Source: Gammaproteobacteria bacterium
GTDB taxonomy: Bacteria > Pseudomonadota > Gammaproteobacteria > DSM-19610
Reading direction: 5' to 3'
Length of the DNA stretch: 40,126 nt
Assembly: GCA_026197075.1 (NCBI GenBank)
Contig: JAPHQV010000035.1
Location: forward strand, 1 to 40,126
Below the pieces are notes generated by a model. The model saw nothing but the letters and a program-made list of their open reading frames with translations, had not been told where the DNA came from and searched no databases. The position numbers and the translations under genes are program-made. Below are positions 33,538-40,126 of the stretch, piece by piece (the stretch's first letter is position 1; the number at the start of each line of letters is the position of its first letter).

Positions 33538-33586
33538 GTCTGGAAATTGTATATTGCCCAGCGGCGACGCAATACACAAACCAGAC
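33538..33586. repeat. Long imperfect inverted repeat between yajD and the antiporter
   Basis: The left arm 33538-33557 (GTCTGG...TATATTGC) pairs with the right arm 33569-33586 (GCAATACAC...CCAGAC), leaving an 11-base loop. Pairing is good at both ends with a few mismatches and a two-base gap in the middle. It occupies the divergent promoter region of both genes. Confidence 0.5.
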
Positions 33587-33616
33587 ACGGGTTGATGGTA
33601 TATTCGACGGCACGCC

Positions 33617-35332
33617 ATGGACATCGTCAACCAATTCATCCTGCTCGCCGCCGGCCTGCTGTTGCTCAGCATCCTGGCCAGTGCCCTGTCGGCCCGGGTG
33701 GGCATGCCATTGCTGCTGGTGTTCCTCAGCATCGGCATGCTCATCGGCGACGAAGGCCTGGGGGGTATCGTCTTCGCCGATATCCGCACCGCCTACCTGG
33801 TGGGCAGCGTCGCCCTGGCGGTGATCCTGTTCGATGGCGGCCTGCGCACCGATGTGCGCAATTTCCGTGTCGGGCTGCGCCCGGCCCTGTCCCTTGCGAC
33901 CCTGGGGGTATTGCTCACCGCCCTGATCACCGGCCTGTTCGCCGCCTGGGTACTGGGCCTTTCCTGGCTGGAGGGCCTGCTCATCGGCGCCATCGTCGGT
34001 TCCACCGATGCCGCGGCGGTATTCTCCCTGCTGCATTCCCGGGGGCTGGAACTGAAGCAGCGGGTGGGGGCCACCCTGGAGATCGAATCGGGCAGCAACG
34101 ACCCCATGGCGGTGTTCCTGACCATCGTCCTGGTGGAGGCCCTGCTGGCGGGCCAGACCCGACTCGGCTGGGACGTGGTGTGGGTCTTCGTGGTGCAGAT
34201 GGGCCTGGGGGCGGTCTTCGGCCTGGCCGGCGGCAGGCTGCTCAGCCTGGTGATCAACCGCATGCAGCTGAGCCCGGGGCTCTATCCCCTGGTGGCCCTG
34301 TCCGGGGGGGTAACGATCTTTGCCTCCGCCTCGGTGCTGGGTGGCAGCGGCTTCCTGGCCGCCTACCTGGCGGGCCTGGTGGTCGCCAACCGTCCCTTGC
34401 AGGCGGGCCAGAACATCCTGCGTTTCCATGACGGCATGGCCTGGCTGGCGCAGATCACCATGTTCCTGGTGCTCGGCCTGTTCGCCAACCCCACGGCCTT
34501 GCTGGGCAGCGCCCTGCCCGCCCTGCTCATCGCCGCCGTGCTCATGCTGGTGGCCCGCCCCCTGGCGGTATGGCTGAGCCTGCTGCCCTTCCGTTTTCCA
34601 CGCCAGGAACAACTGTTCATCTCCTGGGTGGGTCTGCGCGGCGCGGTACCCATCGTACTGGCCCTGTTCCCGCTCATGGCGGGACTGGACAACGCCTGGA
34701 TCTTTTTCAATGTGGCCTTCTTCGTGGTTCTGGTCTCCCTGGTGTTGCAGGGCTGGACCGTGACCCCGGCGGCGCGCTGGCTGAAGCTGGAGGTGCCCAC
34801 GGGCAGCGGTGTCATCCAGCGTGTGGAACTGGATGTGCCGGGCGAGTTCGACCGCGAACTGGTGGGCTATCGCCTGGATGGCGAAAGTCCGGCGGCCAAG
34901 GCCACCCGGCTGCCGCTGTTACCCGAAGGGGTCCGCTACGCGGCGGTACTGCGCGACCACCAGCCCCTGGACACCTGCGGCCTCGCCGAGCTGCAGGCCG
35001 GCGATTATGTCTACCTGCTGGCCAAGCACGACGACCTGCCGGCGCTGGACGGGTTGTTCTCCGCGGCCCCCGACATCGAACGCGATGCCGCCACCCGTTA
35101 CTTCGGTGAGTTCATCATCAATGGTGATGCCCGCCTGGAGGATCTTGCCCAGGTCTATGGTTTCGTGCTGCCGGAGGAAGTTCATGGCCACACGGTGACA
35201 GAGCTGTTCGCCACCCGCTTCGGCCGACGCCAGGTCGTGGGCGACCGCATCGTACTGGGCACGGTGGAACTGGTGGTACGCGAGACCGAAGGCGCCGAGG
35301 TCAGCCGCGCCGGCCTCAAGCTGTCCCACTGA
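33617..35332 (+). CDS. nhaP2: K+/H+ antiporter, NhaP2/CvrA type
   Basis: A 571-residue CPA1 antiporter. The transport part (about 1-395) has 12-13 hydrophobic helices with the conserved core VGSTDAAAVFSLL and ESGSNDPMAVFL. The cytoplasmic part has a TrkA-C-like domain (about 405-485) and a CorC/HlyC-like domain (about 490-571, RYFGEFIINGDARLEDLAQVYG). The length and layout match NhaP2/CvrA, which exchange K+ or Na+ for H+ and help volume control. The ATG at 33617 is only about 12 bases after a TATATT element, so the transcript start is unclear. Confidence 0.93.
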   Translation: MDIVNQFILLAAGLLLLSILASALSARVGMPLLLVFLSIGMLIGDEGLGGIVFADIRTAYLVGSVALAVILFDGGLRTDVRNFRVGLRPALSLATLGVLLTALITGLFAAWVLGLSWLEGLLIGAIVGSTDAAAVFSLLHSRGLELKQRVGATLEIESGSNDPMAVFLTIVLVEALLAGQTRLGWDVVWVFVVQMGLGAVFGLAGGRLLSLVINRMQLSPGLYPLVALSGGVTIFASASVLGGSGFLAAYLAGLVVANRPLQAGQNILRFHDGMAWLAQITMFLVLGLFANPTALLGSALPALLIAAVLMLVARPLAVWLSLLPFRFPRQEQLFISWVGLRGAVPIVLALFPLMAGLDNAWIFFNVAFFVVLVSLVLQGWTVTPAARWLKLEVPTGSGVIQRVELDVPGEFDRELVGYRLDGESPAAKATRLPLLPEGVRYAAVLRDHQPLDTCGLAELQAGDYVYLLAKHDDLPALDGLFSAAPDIERDAATRYFGEFIINGDARLEDLAQVYGFVLPEEVHGHTVTELFATRFGRRQVVGDRIVLGTVELVVRETEGAEVSRAGLKLSH

Positions 35333-35408
35333 GCCCGGGATCCGTCCCACCCGGTTCAACCTCGCTGCCATCATGGTCCCGGGTGACGCAGCGGAATCGG
35401 GCCGATAC

Positions 35409-35437
35409 TTGTTCTCTGTTGGTTCTGGTGTAATACT
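35409..35437 (+). promoter_or_regulatory. Promoter of lexA, no canonical SOS box
   Basis: TTGTTC and AATACT are 17 bases apart, the latter with an upstream TGT that forms an extended -10. RNA would start near 35444, about 50 bases before the ATG. A search of this region for CTGT-N8-ACAG found no match, so LexA autoregulation of the E. coli kind is not evident. Confidence 0.42.
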
Positions 35438-35493
35438 GAGGCCTGGTTGCATCCGGAACCTGCGGTTTCAGATAAACAAGGATCGCTAATCGT

Positions 35494-36099
35494 ATGAAAA
35501 TTAACCTCACCCGCCGCCAGCAGCAAATTCTCGACTACCTGCGCGAGCAGGACTTCGACTCCCCGCCGACCCTGGACGAACTGTGCCGGGCCCTGGGGCT
35601 GTCCTCCCGGGGCTCCCTGCACAAGCACATCAGCGCCCTGGTGGAGGCCGGCCTGGTCGAGCCCATGGACGGCAAGCACCGCGGTGTGGTGCTGCGTGAA
35701 GCGGAGACCACGGCCGACGCCGACCGGCTGCCTTTCTACGGTTATATCGCCGCCGGCCGGCCCATCGAGGCCATCCCCAGGCCCGAGAGCCTCGAGGTAC
35801 CCGCCGCCCTGCGTACCCGCCGGCCCTGCTATGTGCTGGAGGTGCGCGGCGACTCCATGATCGAGGACGGCATCCTGGACGGCGACTGGGTGGTCATCGA
35901 ACAGCGCGACCAGGCCCGCAATGGCGAGGTGGTGGTCGCCCTGGTGGACGGTGACGAGGCCACCCTCAAGCGCATCGAGCAGCAACCCGGTGAAGTGATC
36001 CTGCATCCCGCCAACGGCCGAATGGCGCCCCTGCGCTACCACCCGGACCAGGTGCAGGTGCAGGGCGTGCTGGTGGGCCAGATGCGGCGCTATCACTGA
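35494..36099 (+). CDS. lexA: SOS-response repressor LexA
   Basis: A 201-residue LexA. The N-terminal winged helix (about 1-68) has LTRRQQQILDYL and SSRGSLHKHISALVEAG as the recognition helix. The cleavage site is the Ala-Gly bond at 87-88 (YIAAGRP). The catalytic dyad is Ser121 (RGDSMIEDG) and Lys159 (ATLKRIE). RecA filaments trigger self-cleavage and release SOS genes. The ATG at 35494 is the only sensible start; AAGGA stands upstream with a rather long spacer. It is transcribed alone. Codon use is strongly GC-ending (55 of the first 60). Confidence 0.97.
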   Translation: MKINLTRRQQQILDYLREQDFDSPPTLDELCRALGLSSRGSLHKHISALVEAGLVEPMDGKHRGVVLREAETTADADRLPFYGYIAAGRPIEAIPRPESLEVPAALRTRRPCYVLEVRGDSMIEDGILDGDWVVIEQRDQARNGEVVVALVDGDEATLKRIEQQPGEVILHPANGRMAPLRYHPDQVQVQGVLVGQMRRYH

Positions 36100-36163
36100 C
36101 TCCGCAACCCTTCGAACACATGATCATTACTTGATATAGCGCAATCTTTTCCCTTTCTGCACG

Positions 36164-36172
36164 TGAGATAAT
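36164..36172 (+). promoter_or_regulatory. Extended -10 promoter of ppk2
   Basis: TGA precedes GATAAT (5 of 6), giving an extended -10 with RNA start near 36179, about 93 bases before the ATG. The intergenic block is AT-rich compared with its surroundings. Confidence 0.45.
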
Positions 36173-36271
36173 TTCCTGAAGGATTGCCAGCATCCTGCGG
36201 GCAGCGCGCCTCTGCCTATGCTTTTGTTTATGCAAATCGCCCACATGATCTCGATTTCAAGGAGTACATAA

Positions 36272-37357
36272 ATGGCCGACATCAGTAAAATCAAGAACCG
36301 CCCAGATGACAAACCATCGGTGGCAGACAGCGTGGAAGCCTATACGGTAACCCAGCAATGCGCCGAGGCCCAGGATGCCCAGATCAGTGTGGCCGAGGAT
36401 ATATTGGACCATGCGAAACCCAAGCCGGCTGGGTATGACGCCGCATTGAAAACCCTGGAAGCCATCCTGGAAGGTGCTTCACCCGACGACGCCGCCGCTT
36501 TGAAGTCGGCCCTGATGCAGTGGCAGAAGTTCGAAACCAAACTGCCCGTCAGTCCGGATGATGAACTCGTCGATGACTGGCGCAGCGCCGTATACCCCTA
36601 CAAGAATCGCCTGTCCCGCAAGAGTTACGAAAGGCAGAAATATCACCTGCAAGTGGAACTGCTGAAATTGCAGGCCTGGGTCAAAGAGACCGGTCAAAGG
36701 GTCGTGATTTTGTTCGAAGGCCGCGATGCAGCCGGCAAGGGAGGCACGATCAAGCGTTTCATGGAGCATTTGAATCCACGTGGCGCACGCGTCGTTGCAC
36801 TGGAAAAACCCAACCAGGAAGAACTGGGCCAATGGTATTTCCAACGCTACATGAAACACCTGCCAACAGCTGGCGAAATCGTCCTGTTCGATCGCTCCTG
36901 GTACAATCGTGCCGGCGTTGAACGCGTCATGGGATTCTGCTCCGAAACCGAATATTCAACCTTCATGCATCAGGCTCCAGAGATGGAACGCCACCTGGTT
37001 AACAGCGGCATCCACCTGATCAAGCTTTGGTTCTCCGTGAGCCGTGATGAGCAGCGCCGCCGCTTCAAGGAACGGAAACTTCACCCGCTGAAGCAATGGA
37101 AACTGAGCCCGATCGATCTGGCCTCGCTGGACAAGTGGGACGAGTACACCACCGCCAAAGAGGCGATGTTCTTCCATACCGATCACTCGGAATGTCCTTG
37201 GATTGTGGTCAAATCAAACTGCAAGAAACGAGCTCGCCTCAATGCCATGCGCTACGTTTTGAACTCAATGGATTACACCGGGAAAGACCCGCATAACGTG
37301 AGTCTCGCAGACCCATTGATCGTAGGACGCGCAAGCTTCACCGGAAACATGGGGTAG
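36272..37357 (+). CDS. ppk2: Polyphosphate kinase 2 (class I)
   Basis: A 361-residue PPK2 with one kinase domain (about 110-350) and an N-terminal extension of about 100 residues. Walker A is EGRDAAGKGG, Walker B is VLFDRSWYNR, and the lid is RRRFKERK. PPK2 uses polyphosphate to phosphorylate nucleoside diphosphates, most often GDP or ADP. AAGGAG lies 7 bases before the ATG. Codon use differs from the neighbours: about 65 percent of the first 60 codons end in G or C, against about 92 percent in lexA, which hints at acquisition. Confidence 0.96.
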   Translation: MADISKIKNRPDDKPSVADSVEAYTVTQQCAEAQDAQISVAEDILDHAKPKPAGYDAALKTLEAILEGASPDDAAALKSALMQWQKFETKLPVSPDDELVDDWRSAVYPYKNRLSRKSYERQKYHLQVELLKLQAWVKETGQRVVILFEGRDAAGKGGTIKRFMEHLNPRGARVVALEKPNQEELGQWYFQRYMKHLPTAGEIVLFDRSWYNRAGVERVMGFCSETEYSTFMHQAPEMERHLVNSGIHLIKLWFSVSRDEQRRRFKERKLHPLKQWKLSPIDLASLDKWDEYTTAKEAMFFHTDHSECPWIVVKSNCKKRARLNAMRYVLNSMDYTGKDPHNVSLADPLIVGRASFTGNMG

Positions 37358-37366
37358 CGGTACGCC

Positions 37367-37386
37367 CGTCATACGTCAGCATGACG
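37367..37386. repeat. Inverted repeat after ppk2
   Basis: CGTCAT and ATGACG form a perfect 6-base stem with an 8-base loop just after the ppk2 stop. There is no T run; a weak terminator or a binding site are both possible. Confidence 0.35.
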
Positions 37387-37458
37387 AGAAATACGCGGCT
37401 GCTTCAGAAGGAGTCCTGGTGCCTGTGATTGGCTATCGAATGGCGCCCCATTCCCGTC

Positions 37459-37507
37459 TTGACCTGCATCAATGGTGCGTGCGCGCCAACCTGCTAGCAT
37501 CGCGCCA
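37459..37507 (+). promoter_or_regulatory. FNR/ANR-type class II promoter of the TauD-like gene
   Basis: TTGAC-CTGC-ATCAA (37459-37472) matches 9 of 10 defined bases of the FNR-type box. The extended -10, TGC plus TAGCAT at 37495-37500, would start RNA at 37507. The box centre is then at -41.5, the class II position, 27 bases before the ATG. Confidence 0.62.
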
Positions 37508-37533
37508 CTCGTCCGTTACCCGGGAGTGCGTCC

Positions 37534-38478
37534 ATGTCTTCCATCCACCCTGCCAAGCTCGTCACGACGGCCTTCAATCCCTTCGACCTCGACCAGGACC
37601 AGGCCTACCGCGTGTGGCGTGACTGGAAGTTGGAGCATGCCCCCACCCGCCTGGAGCAACTGCTGGTGGAGATCCGCAATCCCTTGCATCTCACGCCGGC
37701 CGAGTCGCTGGCCATTCTCGATCGCTGTGCCCACACCAACATGGCGCTGTATGCCTGCGACCCCGGCCCGGAACAGGACAAGAACATCCCGCGCGCCATC
37801 GGCCAGGCCTTCGGGCTCGAACACCTGGACCACAACCTGCTGGCGGACGAAGACGCCATCACCTCGCTGACGGTCAATGGCGAGGGCGAGCATCCCCACT
37901 ACATTCCCTACACCAACCGACCCATCCAGTGGCATACGGACGGTTACTACAACGCCCCGCACCAGCAGGTGCACGGCCTGATGCTGCATTGCGTGCATCC
38001 GGCCGCCGAGGGCGGCACCAACGACCTGCTGGATCACGAACTCGCCTACATCTTCCTGCGCGACTCGAATCCCGATTACATCTGCGCCCTCATGCAGCCC
38101 GACGCCATGACCATCCCGGCGCGCCGGGATGCGGGCGGGATCGCCCGCCCGGCCCGCTGTGGTCCGGTATTCAGCATCGACCCGCGCCACCACACCCTGC
38201 ACATGCGCTATACCGCCCGCCGCCGCAACATCCAGTGGAAGGCCGATCTTGTCCTGGACCAGGCCCGGCAGCGATTGGAAGACCTGCTCGCCAGCGACCA
38301 GCCCTTCATCCTCCACGGCCGCCTGGAGCGCGGCATGGGCCTGATCTGCAACAATGTCCTGCACACCCGCCGCGGCTTCACCGATTATCCCGGCCTGCCG
38401 CCCCGCCTGCTCTACCGGGCGCGCTTCCACGATCGCATCCAGGGCACCCAGTTCGACGATTTGTGCAGCTGGCGCTAG
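37534..38478 (+). CDS. TauD/TfdA-like 2-oxoglutarate dioxygenase
   Basis: A 314-residue Fe(II)/2-oxoglutarate dioxygenase-like protein. The metal-binding His-x-Asp is in WHTDGYYN, at residues 138 and 140, and the distal His lies in HTRRGFTDYPG near 284. The 2-oxoglutarate Arg may be the second Arg of LPPRLLYRARFHD. No substrate can be inferred; TauD acts on taurine and TfdA on aryloxyacetates. The ATG follows GGGAG. An oxygen-using enzyme under an FNR-type box is unexpected. The gene is convergent with the auxiliary lipoprotein gene, overlapping it by 4 bases. Confidence 0.88.
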   Translation: MSSIHPAKLVTTAFNPFDLDQDQAYRVWRDWKLEHAPTRLEQLLVEIRNPLHLTPAESLAILDRCAHTNMALYACDPGPEQDKNIPRAIGQAFGLEHLDHNLLADEDAITSLTVNGEGEHPHYIPYTNRPIQWHTDGYYNAPHQQVHGLMLHCVHPAAEGGTNDLLDHELAYIFLRDSNPDYICALMQPDAMTIPARRDAGGIARPARCGPVFSIDPRHHTLHMRYTARRRNIQWKADLVLDQARQRLEDLLASDQPFILHGRLERGMGLICNNVLHTRRGFTDYPGLPPRLLYRARFHDRIQGTQFDDLCSWR

Positions 38479-39092
38479 CGCCCGGCCAGGCTGTCGGCAC
38501 AGAAGGCCACCAGCTCCGGCAGCAGGGCCTGCCAGGCGGTATTGGCCGCCACGGCGACCCCGCGCGGGCTGCGCTCCGGCGCCACCGCGCGGGTGCTGAA
38601 CAGGTGGCTGGCCAGTACCGCGCGCGTTTCCAGGTCCACCAGCTGCAGGCGCAGGCGCAACTGGAATTCGCTCGGCGCGACCCGGAAATCCTGGCTGAAC
38701 TCCAGTAATTCCACGTCCAGGCGCAGATCCGGCTGTGCCGCCGACCCCACCCGCACCACCGCCACGAACATCCCGCTGGCCTCCAGCGCCTCCACCAGTC
38801 CCGGCAGCAGCAGCTGCGCCGGTGTATCGACCCAGCGGCTGCGCGCGAAATACTGCAGCTGGTAGTCCTGTTCGCGGTAGGCCATGCGCGGGGTGTCCAG
38901 CTCGACCCGCGCCAGGGGGCGGGTGACCAGCAGCACCGGTGCGTCCACGTCTGCCGCCTGTGCGCGCCAGGCGGGCATGTCCAGGGTGTAGCGATCAATG
39001 ATCACCGGCTCGCTGCGCGGCAGCACCGAACAGGCCGCCAGCGCCAGGGCGAGGCCACCGGCCAGCAGCATTCCACAAACTGCTTTTCTCAT
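38475..39092 (-). CDS. Second MCE-transport auxiliary lipoprotein (PqiC-like)
   Basis: A 205-residue lipoprotein of the ABC-type transport auxiliary family. The signal sequence (MRKAVCGMLLAGGLALALAAC) ends in the LAAC lipobox, followed by SVLPRSEPVIIDRYTLDMP. Conserved segments include ELDTPRMAYREQDYQLQYFARSRWVDTPAQLL. It resembles the protein at 5124-5759 in role but is diverged in sequence. The ATG at 39092 has AGGGGAG upstream; the longer frame from 39161 does not fit a lipoprotein. It lies 19 bases after the second MCE gene. Confidence 0.88.
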   Translation of the reverse strand: MRKAVCGMLLAGGLALALAACSVLPRSEPVIIDRYTLDMPAWRAQAADVDAPVLLVTRPLARVELDTPRMAYREQDYQLQYFARSRWVDTPAQLLLPGLVEALEASGMFVAVVRVGSAAQPDLRLDVELLEFSQDFRVAPSEFQLRLRLQLVDLETRAVLASHLFSTRAVAPERSPRGVAVAANTAWQALLPELVAFCADSLAGR

Positions 39093-39111
39093 ATTCTGGG
39101 TCTCCCCTGCC

Positions 39112-40014
39112 TCATTCCCCCGGTCCCGGTTCATCCAGCCGGGGCCCGAGCAGCAGCGCACGCGGGTCCTCTTCCAGACGGTCGCTCAGGCGCTGGAAAC
39201 CGGCAGTGAGCTGGCGCATCTCCACCAGCAGGGCATCCACCTCCGGCAGGGTGCGTCCGCCCAACACCTGCAGGCTGTCGCTGCCCGCGCGCAACTGGGC
39301 CTGCACATCCTGGCTGGCGCTGCGGACATCCTCCGCCAGCGCCTCGAGGCTGGCAAGGGTGGATTCCACACGTTCCAGCACCGCCGGCAACTGCTCACCG
39401 GCGGCGGCGAAGGATTCGATACCCGCCCCCAGCGCCGGACGCCGCTCCGCCAGGGTGGCCGTGAGGAGTTCGACATGCTCGACGATCTGCCCCAATCGAT
39501 CGCGGGTATCGGAGTTCAGTAGCCCGCTCAGGTCGCGGGCCGCGCGGTTCAGGTTCTCCATCAGCTCCGTGGCCGCGGCATCAAGCCGGGTCATGAGTGA
39601 GGGTCCCGACTGGATGACGGGATAACGTTCCCCGGGCTCCGCCTGGAGCTCCGGGGACGAGGGACTACCACCACCGAGATCGATGGAGGCGATACCCGTG
39701 ACCCCCTGGAAGGTGAGTGTGGCGATGGTGTCCTCCTTGATGGGCACGCTGGCATCGATGTCCAGGGTCAGCTGTACCCGGTCAAGACGTTCCGGGTCCA
39801 GGCCCATGTCGCGCACCCGCCCGATCTGGACCCCACGGTATTTCACCGGTGCATCCAGGAACAAGCCGGATACGGAATCGGTCATGTAGACCCGGTAGCT
39901 GCGGGTTTCATAGCCCACCTGCCCGAAGGCCAGCCACAGGCTCAGCGCCACCGCCGCACTGCCCAGCAGCAGCACGAAGATCCCGACGATGACGTAATGT
40001 ACGCGTGGTTCCAT
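39112..40014 (-). CDS. Second MCE-domain (MlaD-type) protein
   Basis: A 300-residue protein with one N-terminal membrane helix (about 7-29) and one MCE domain (about 38-115, VSGLFLDAPVKYRGVQIGRV and TFQGVTGIASIDLGGG). A long helical tail of about 170 residues follows. It and the lipoprotein downstream belong to a second MCE system. Permease and ATPase genes are expected upstream of 40014, outside the window, if the order matches the first system. The ATG at 40014 is the natural start. Confidence 0.9.
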   Translation of the reverse strand: MEPRVHYVIVGIFVLLLGSAAVALSLWLAFGQVGYETRSYRVYMTDSVSGLFLDAPVKYRGVQIGRVRDMGLDPERLDRVQLTLDIDASVPIKEDTIATLTFQGVTGIASIDLGGGSPSSPELQAEPGERYPVIQSGPSLMTRLDAAATELMENLNRAARDLSGLLNSDTRDRLGQIVEHVELLTATLAERRPALGAGIESFAAAGEQLPAVLERVESTLASLEALAEDVRSASQDVQAQLRAGSDSLQVLGGRTLPEVDALLVEMRQLTAGFQRLSDRLEEDPRALLLGPRLDEPGPGE

Positions 40015-40072
40015 GTTCGGCTCGAATCACCAGATGACCAGCGGGCTGGCCGATGCCCTGTATCGGGACCGT

Positions 40073-40120
40073 CGGCCGCATGGACGCGGCCGTCGAGCGT
40101 ACAGGGATGTATTCACAGCG
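40073..40120. repeat. Dispersed hairpin repeat, copy B (right edge)
   Basis: CGGCCGC and GCGGCCG form a perfect 7-base hairpin around a 6-base loop (40073-40092). The following 28 bases, including TACAGGGATGTATTCAC, match copy A at 14-41 in 24 of 28 positions. It lies upstream of the second MCE gene. The stem-loop plus conserved tail is typical of dispersed intergenic repeats. Confidence 0.75.
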
Positions 40121-40126
40121 AGTCCC

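Noticed and set aside
33533-34612. A 359-residue open frame on the minus strand
   Set aside because: It is the antisense of the antiporter gene, with long runs of Gln, His and Gly and no motif.
35333-35493. An SOS box for lexA
   Set aside because: No CTGT-N8-ACAG or close variant was found in the upstream region. Some gammaproteobacterial LexA groups use other motifs, so this is not evidence that autoregulation is absent.
1-40126. tRNA, rRNA, CRISPR, insertion sequences and prophage genes
   Set aside because: No cloverleaf, rRNA segment, repeat-spacer array, transposase or phage structural gene was recognised by reading both strands.

Overview
This window reads as chromosomal DNA of a high-GC gammaproteobacterium. 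The evidence is gene content and order: E. coli-type yciV (rnm), yciO, yciB and yciI genes at the left end, plus rimO, lexA, yajD, a KatA-type catalase and the methionine-salvage genes mtnB, mtnD and mtnC. FNR/ANR-like promoter boxes suggest a facultative or denitrifying lifestyle. I cannot name the genus. No rRNA, tRNA, CRISPR array, insertion sequence, phage or plasmid gene was seen. No gene-free stretch exceeds 300 bases; the longest is the katA promoter region at 17857-18154. Two copies of a short hairpin repeat lie at the extreme ends of the window.

Layout. 89-2270 (-): RNase AM-like PHP protein, YciO and a site-2 protease. 2348-5116 (+): an unknown helical protein, YciB, YciI (GTG start), a parvulin lipoprotein and a 67-residue unknown protein. 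5124-10795 (-): a seven-gene cluster joining a complete partner-switching set (HDOD-PP2C phosphatase, RsbW-like kinase, STAS protein) to an MCE/Mla-type lipid ABC transporter. 10866-12331 (-): a PAS-GGDEF protein with a degenerate catalytic site and an unknown protein. 12503-15703: radical SAM protein, quinone oxidoreductase-like protein, CDP-archaeol-synthase-like membrane protein and metallophosphoesterase. 15814-17856 (-): Dps and catalase. 18155-22693 (+): flavin reductase, RimO, a 53-residue membrane protein and a MASE3 histidine kinase. 22734-24112 (-): MgtC-like and CHAD proteins. 24279-27502: an OprO/P-type porin and a secreted DsrE-like protein, divergent from an ECF-type sigma factor and a transmembrane anti-sigma-like protein that itself ends in a DsrE-like domain. 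27488-31954: mtnBDC, divergent from AMP phosphorylase plus PRPP synthetase. 32015-37357: CDGSH protein, MarC, YajD, a K+/H+ antiporter, LexA and PPK2. 37534-40014: a TauD-like oxygenase and the end of a second MCE system.

How the genes may work together. Two regions look like little-described systems. In the first, the phosphorylation state of the STAS protein could gate the MCE transporter, as STAS-type MlaB gates MlaF. In the second, paired periplasmic DsrE domains, one free and one on the anti-sigma factor, could sense a sulfur or redox signal and control the porin operon. Three promoters (katA, the TauD-like gene and, more weakly, the radical SAM gene) carry FNR-type boxes centred exactly 41.5 bases before the predicted start of transcription. 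PPK2, the CHAD protein and the OprO/P-type porin together hint at phosphate or polyphosphate metabolism.
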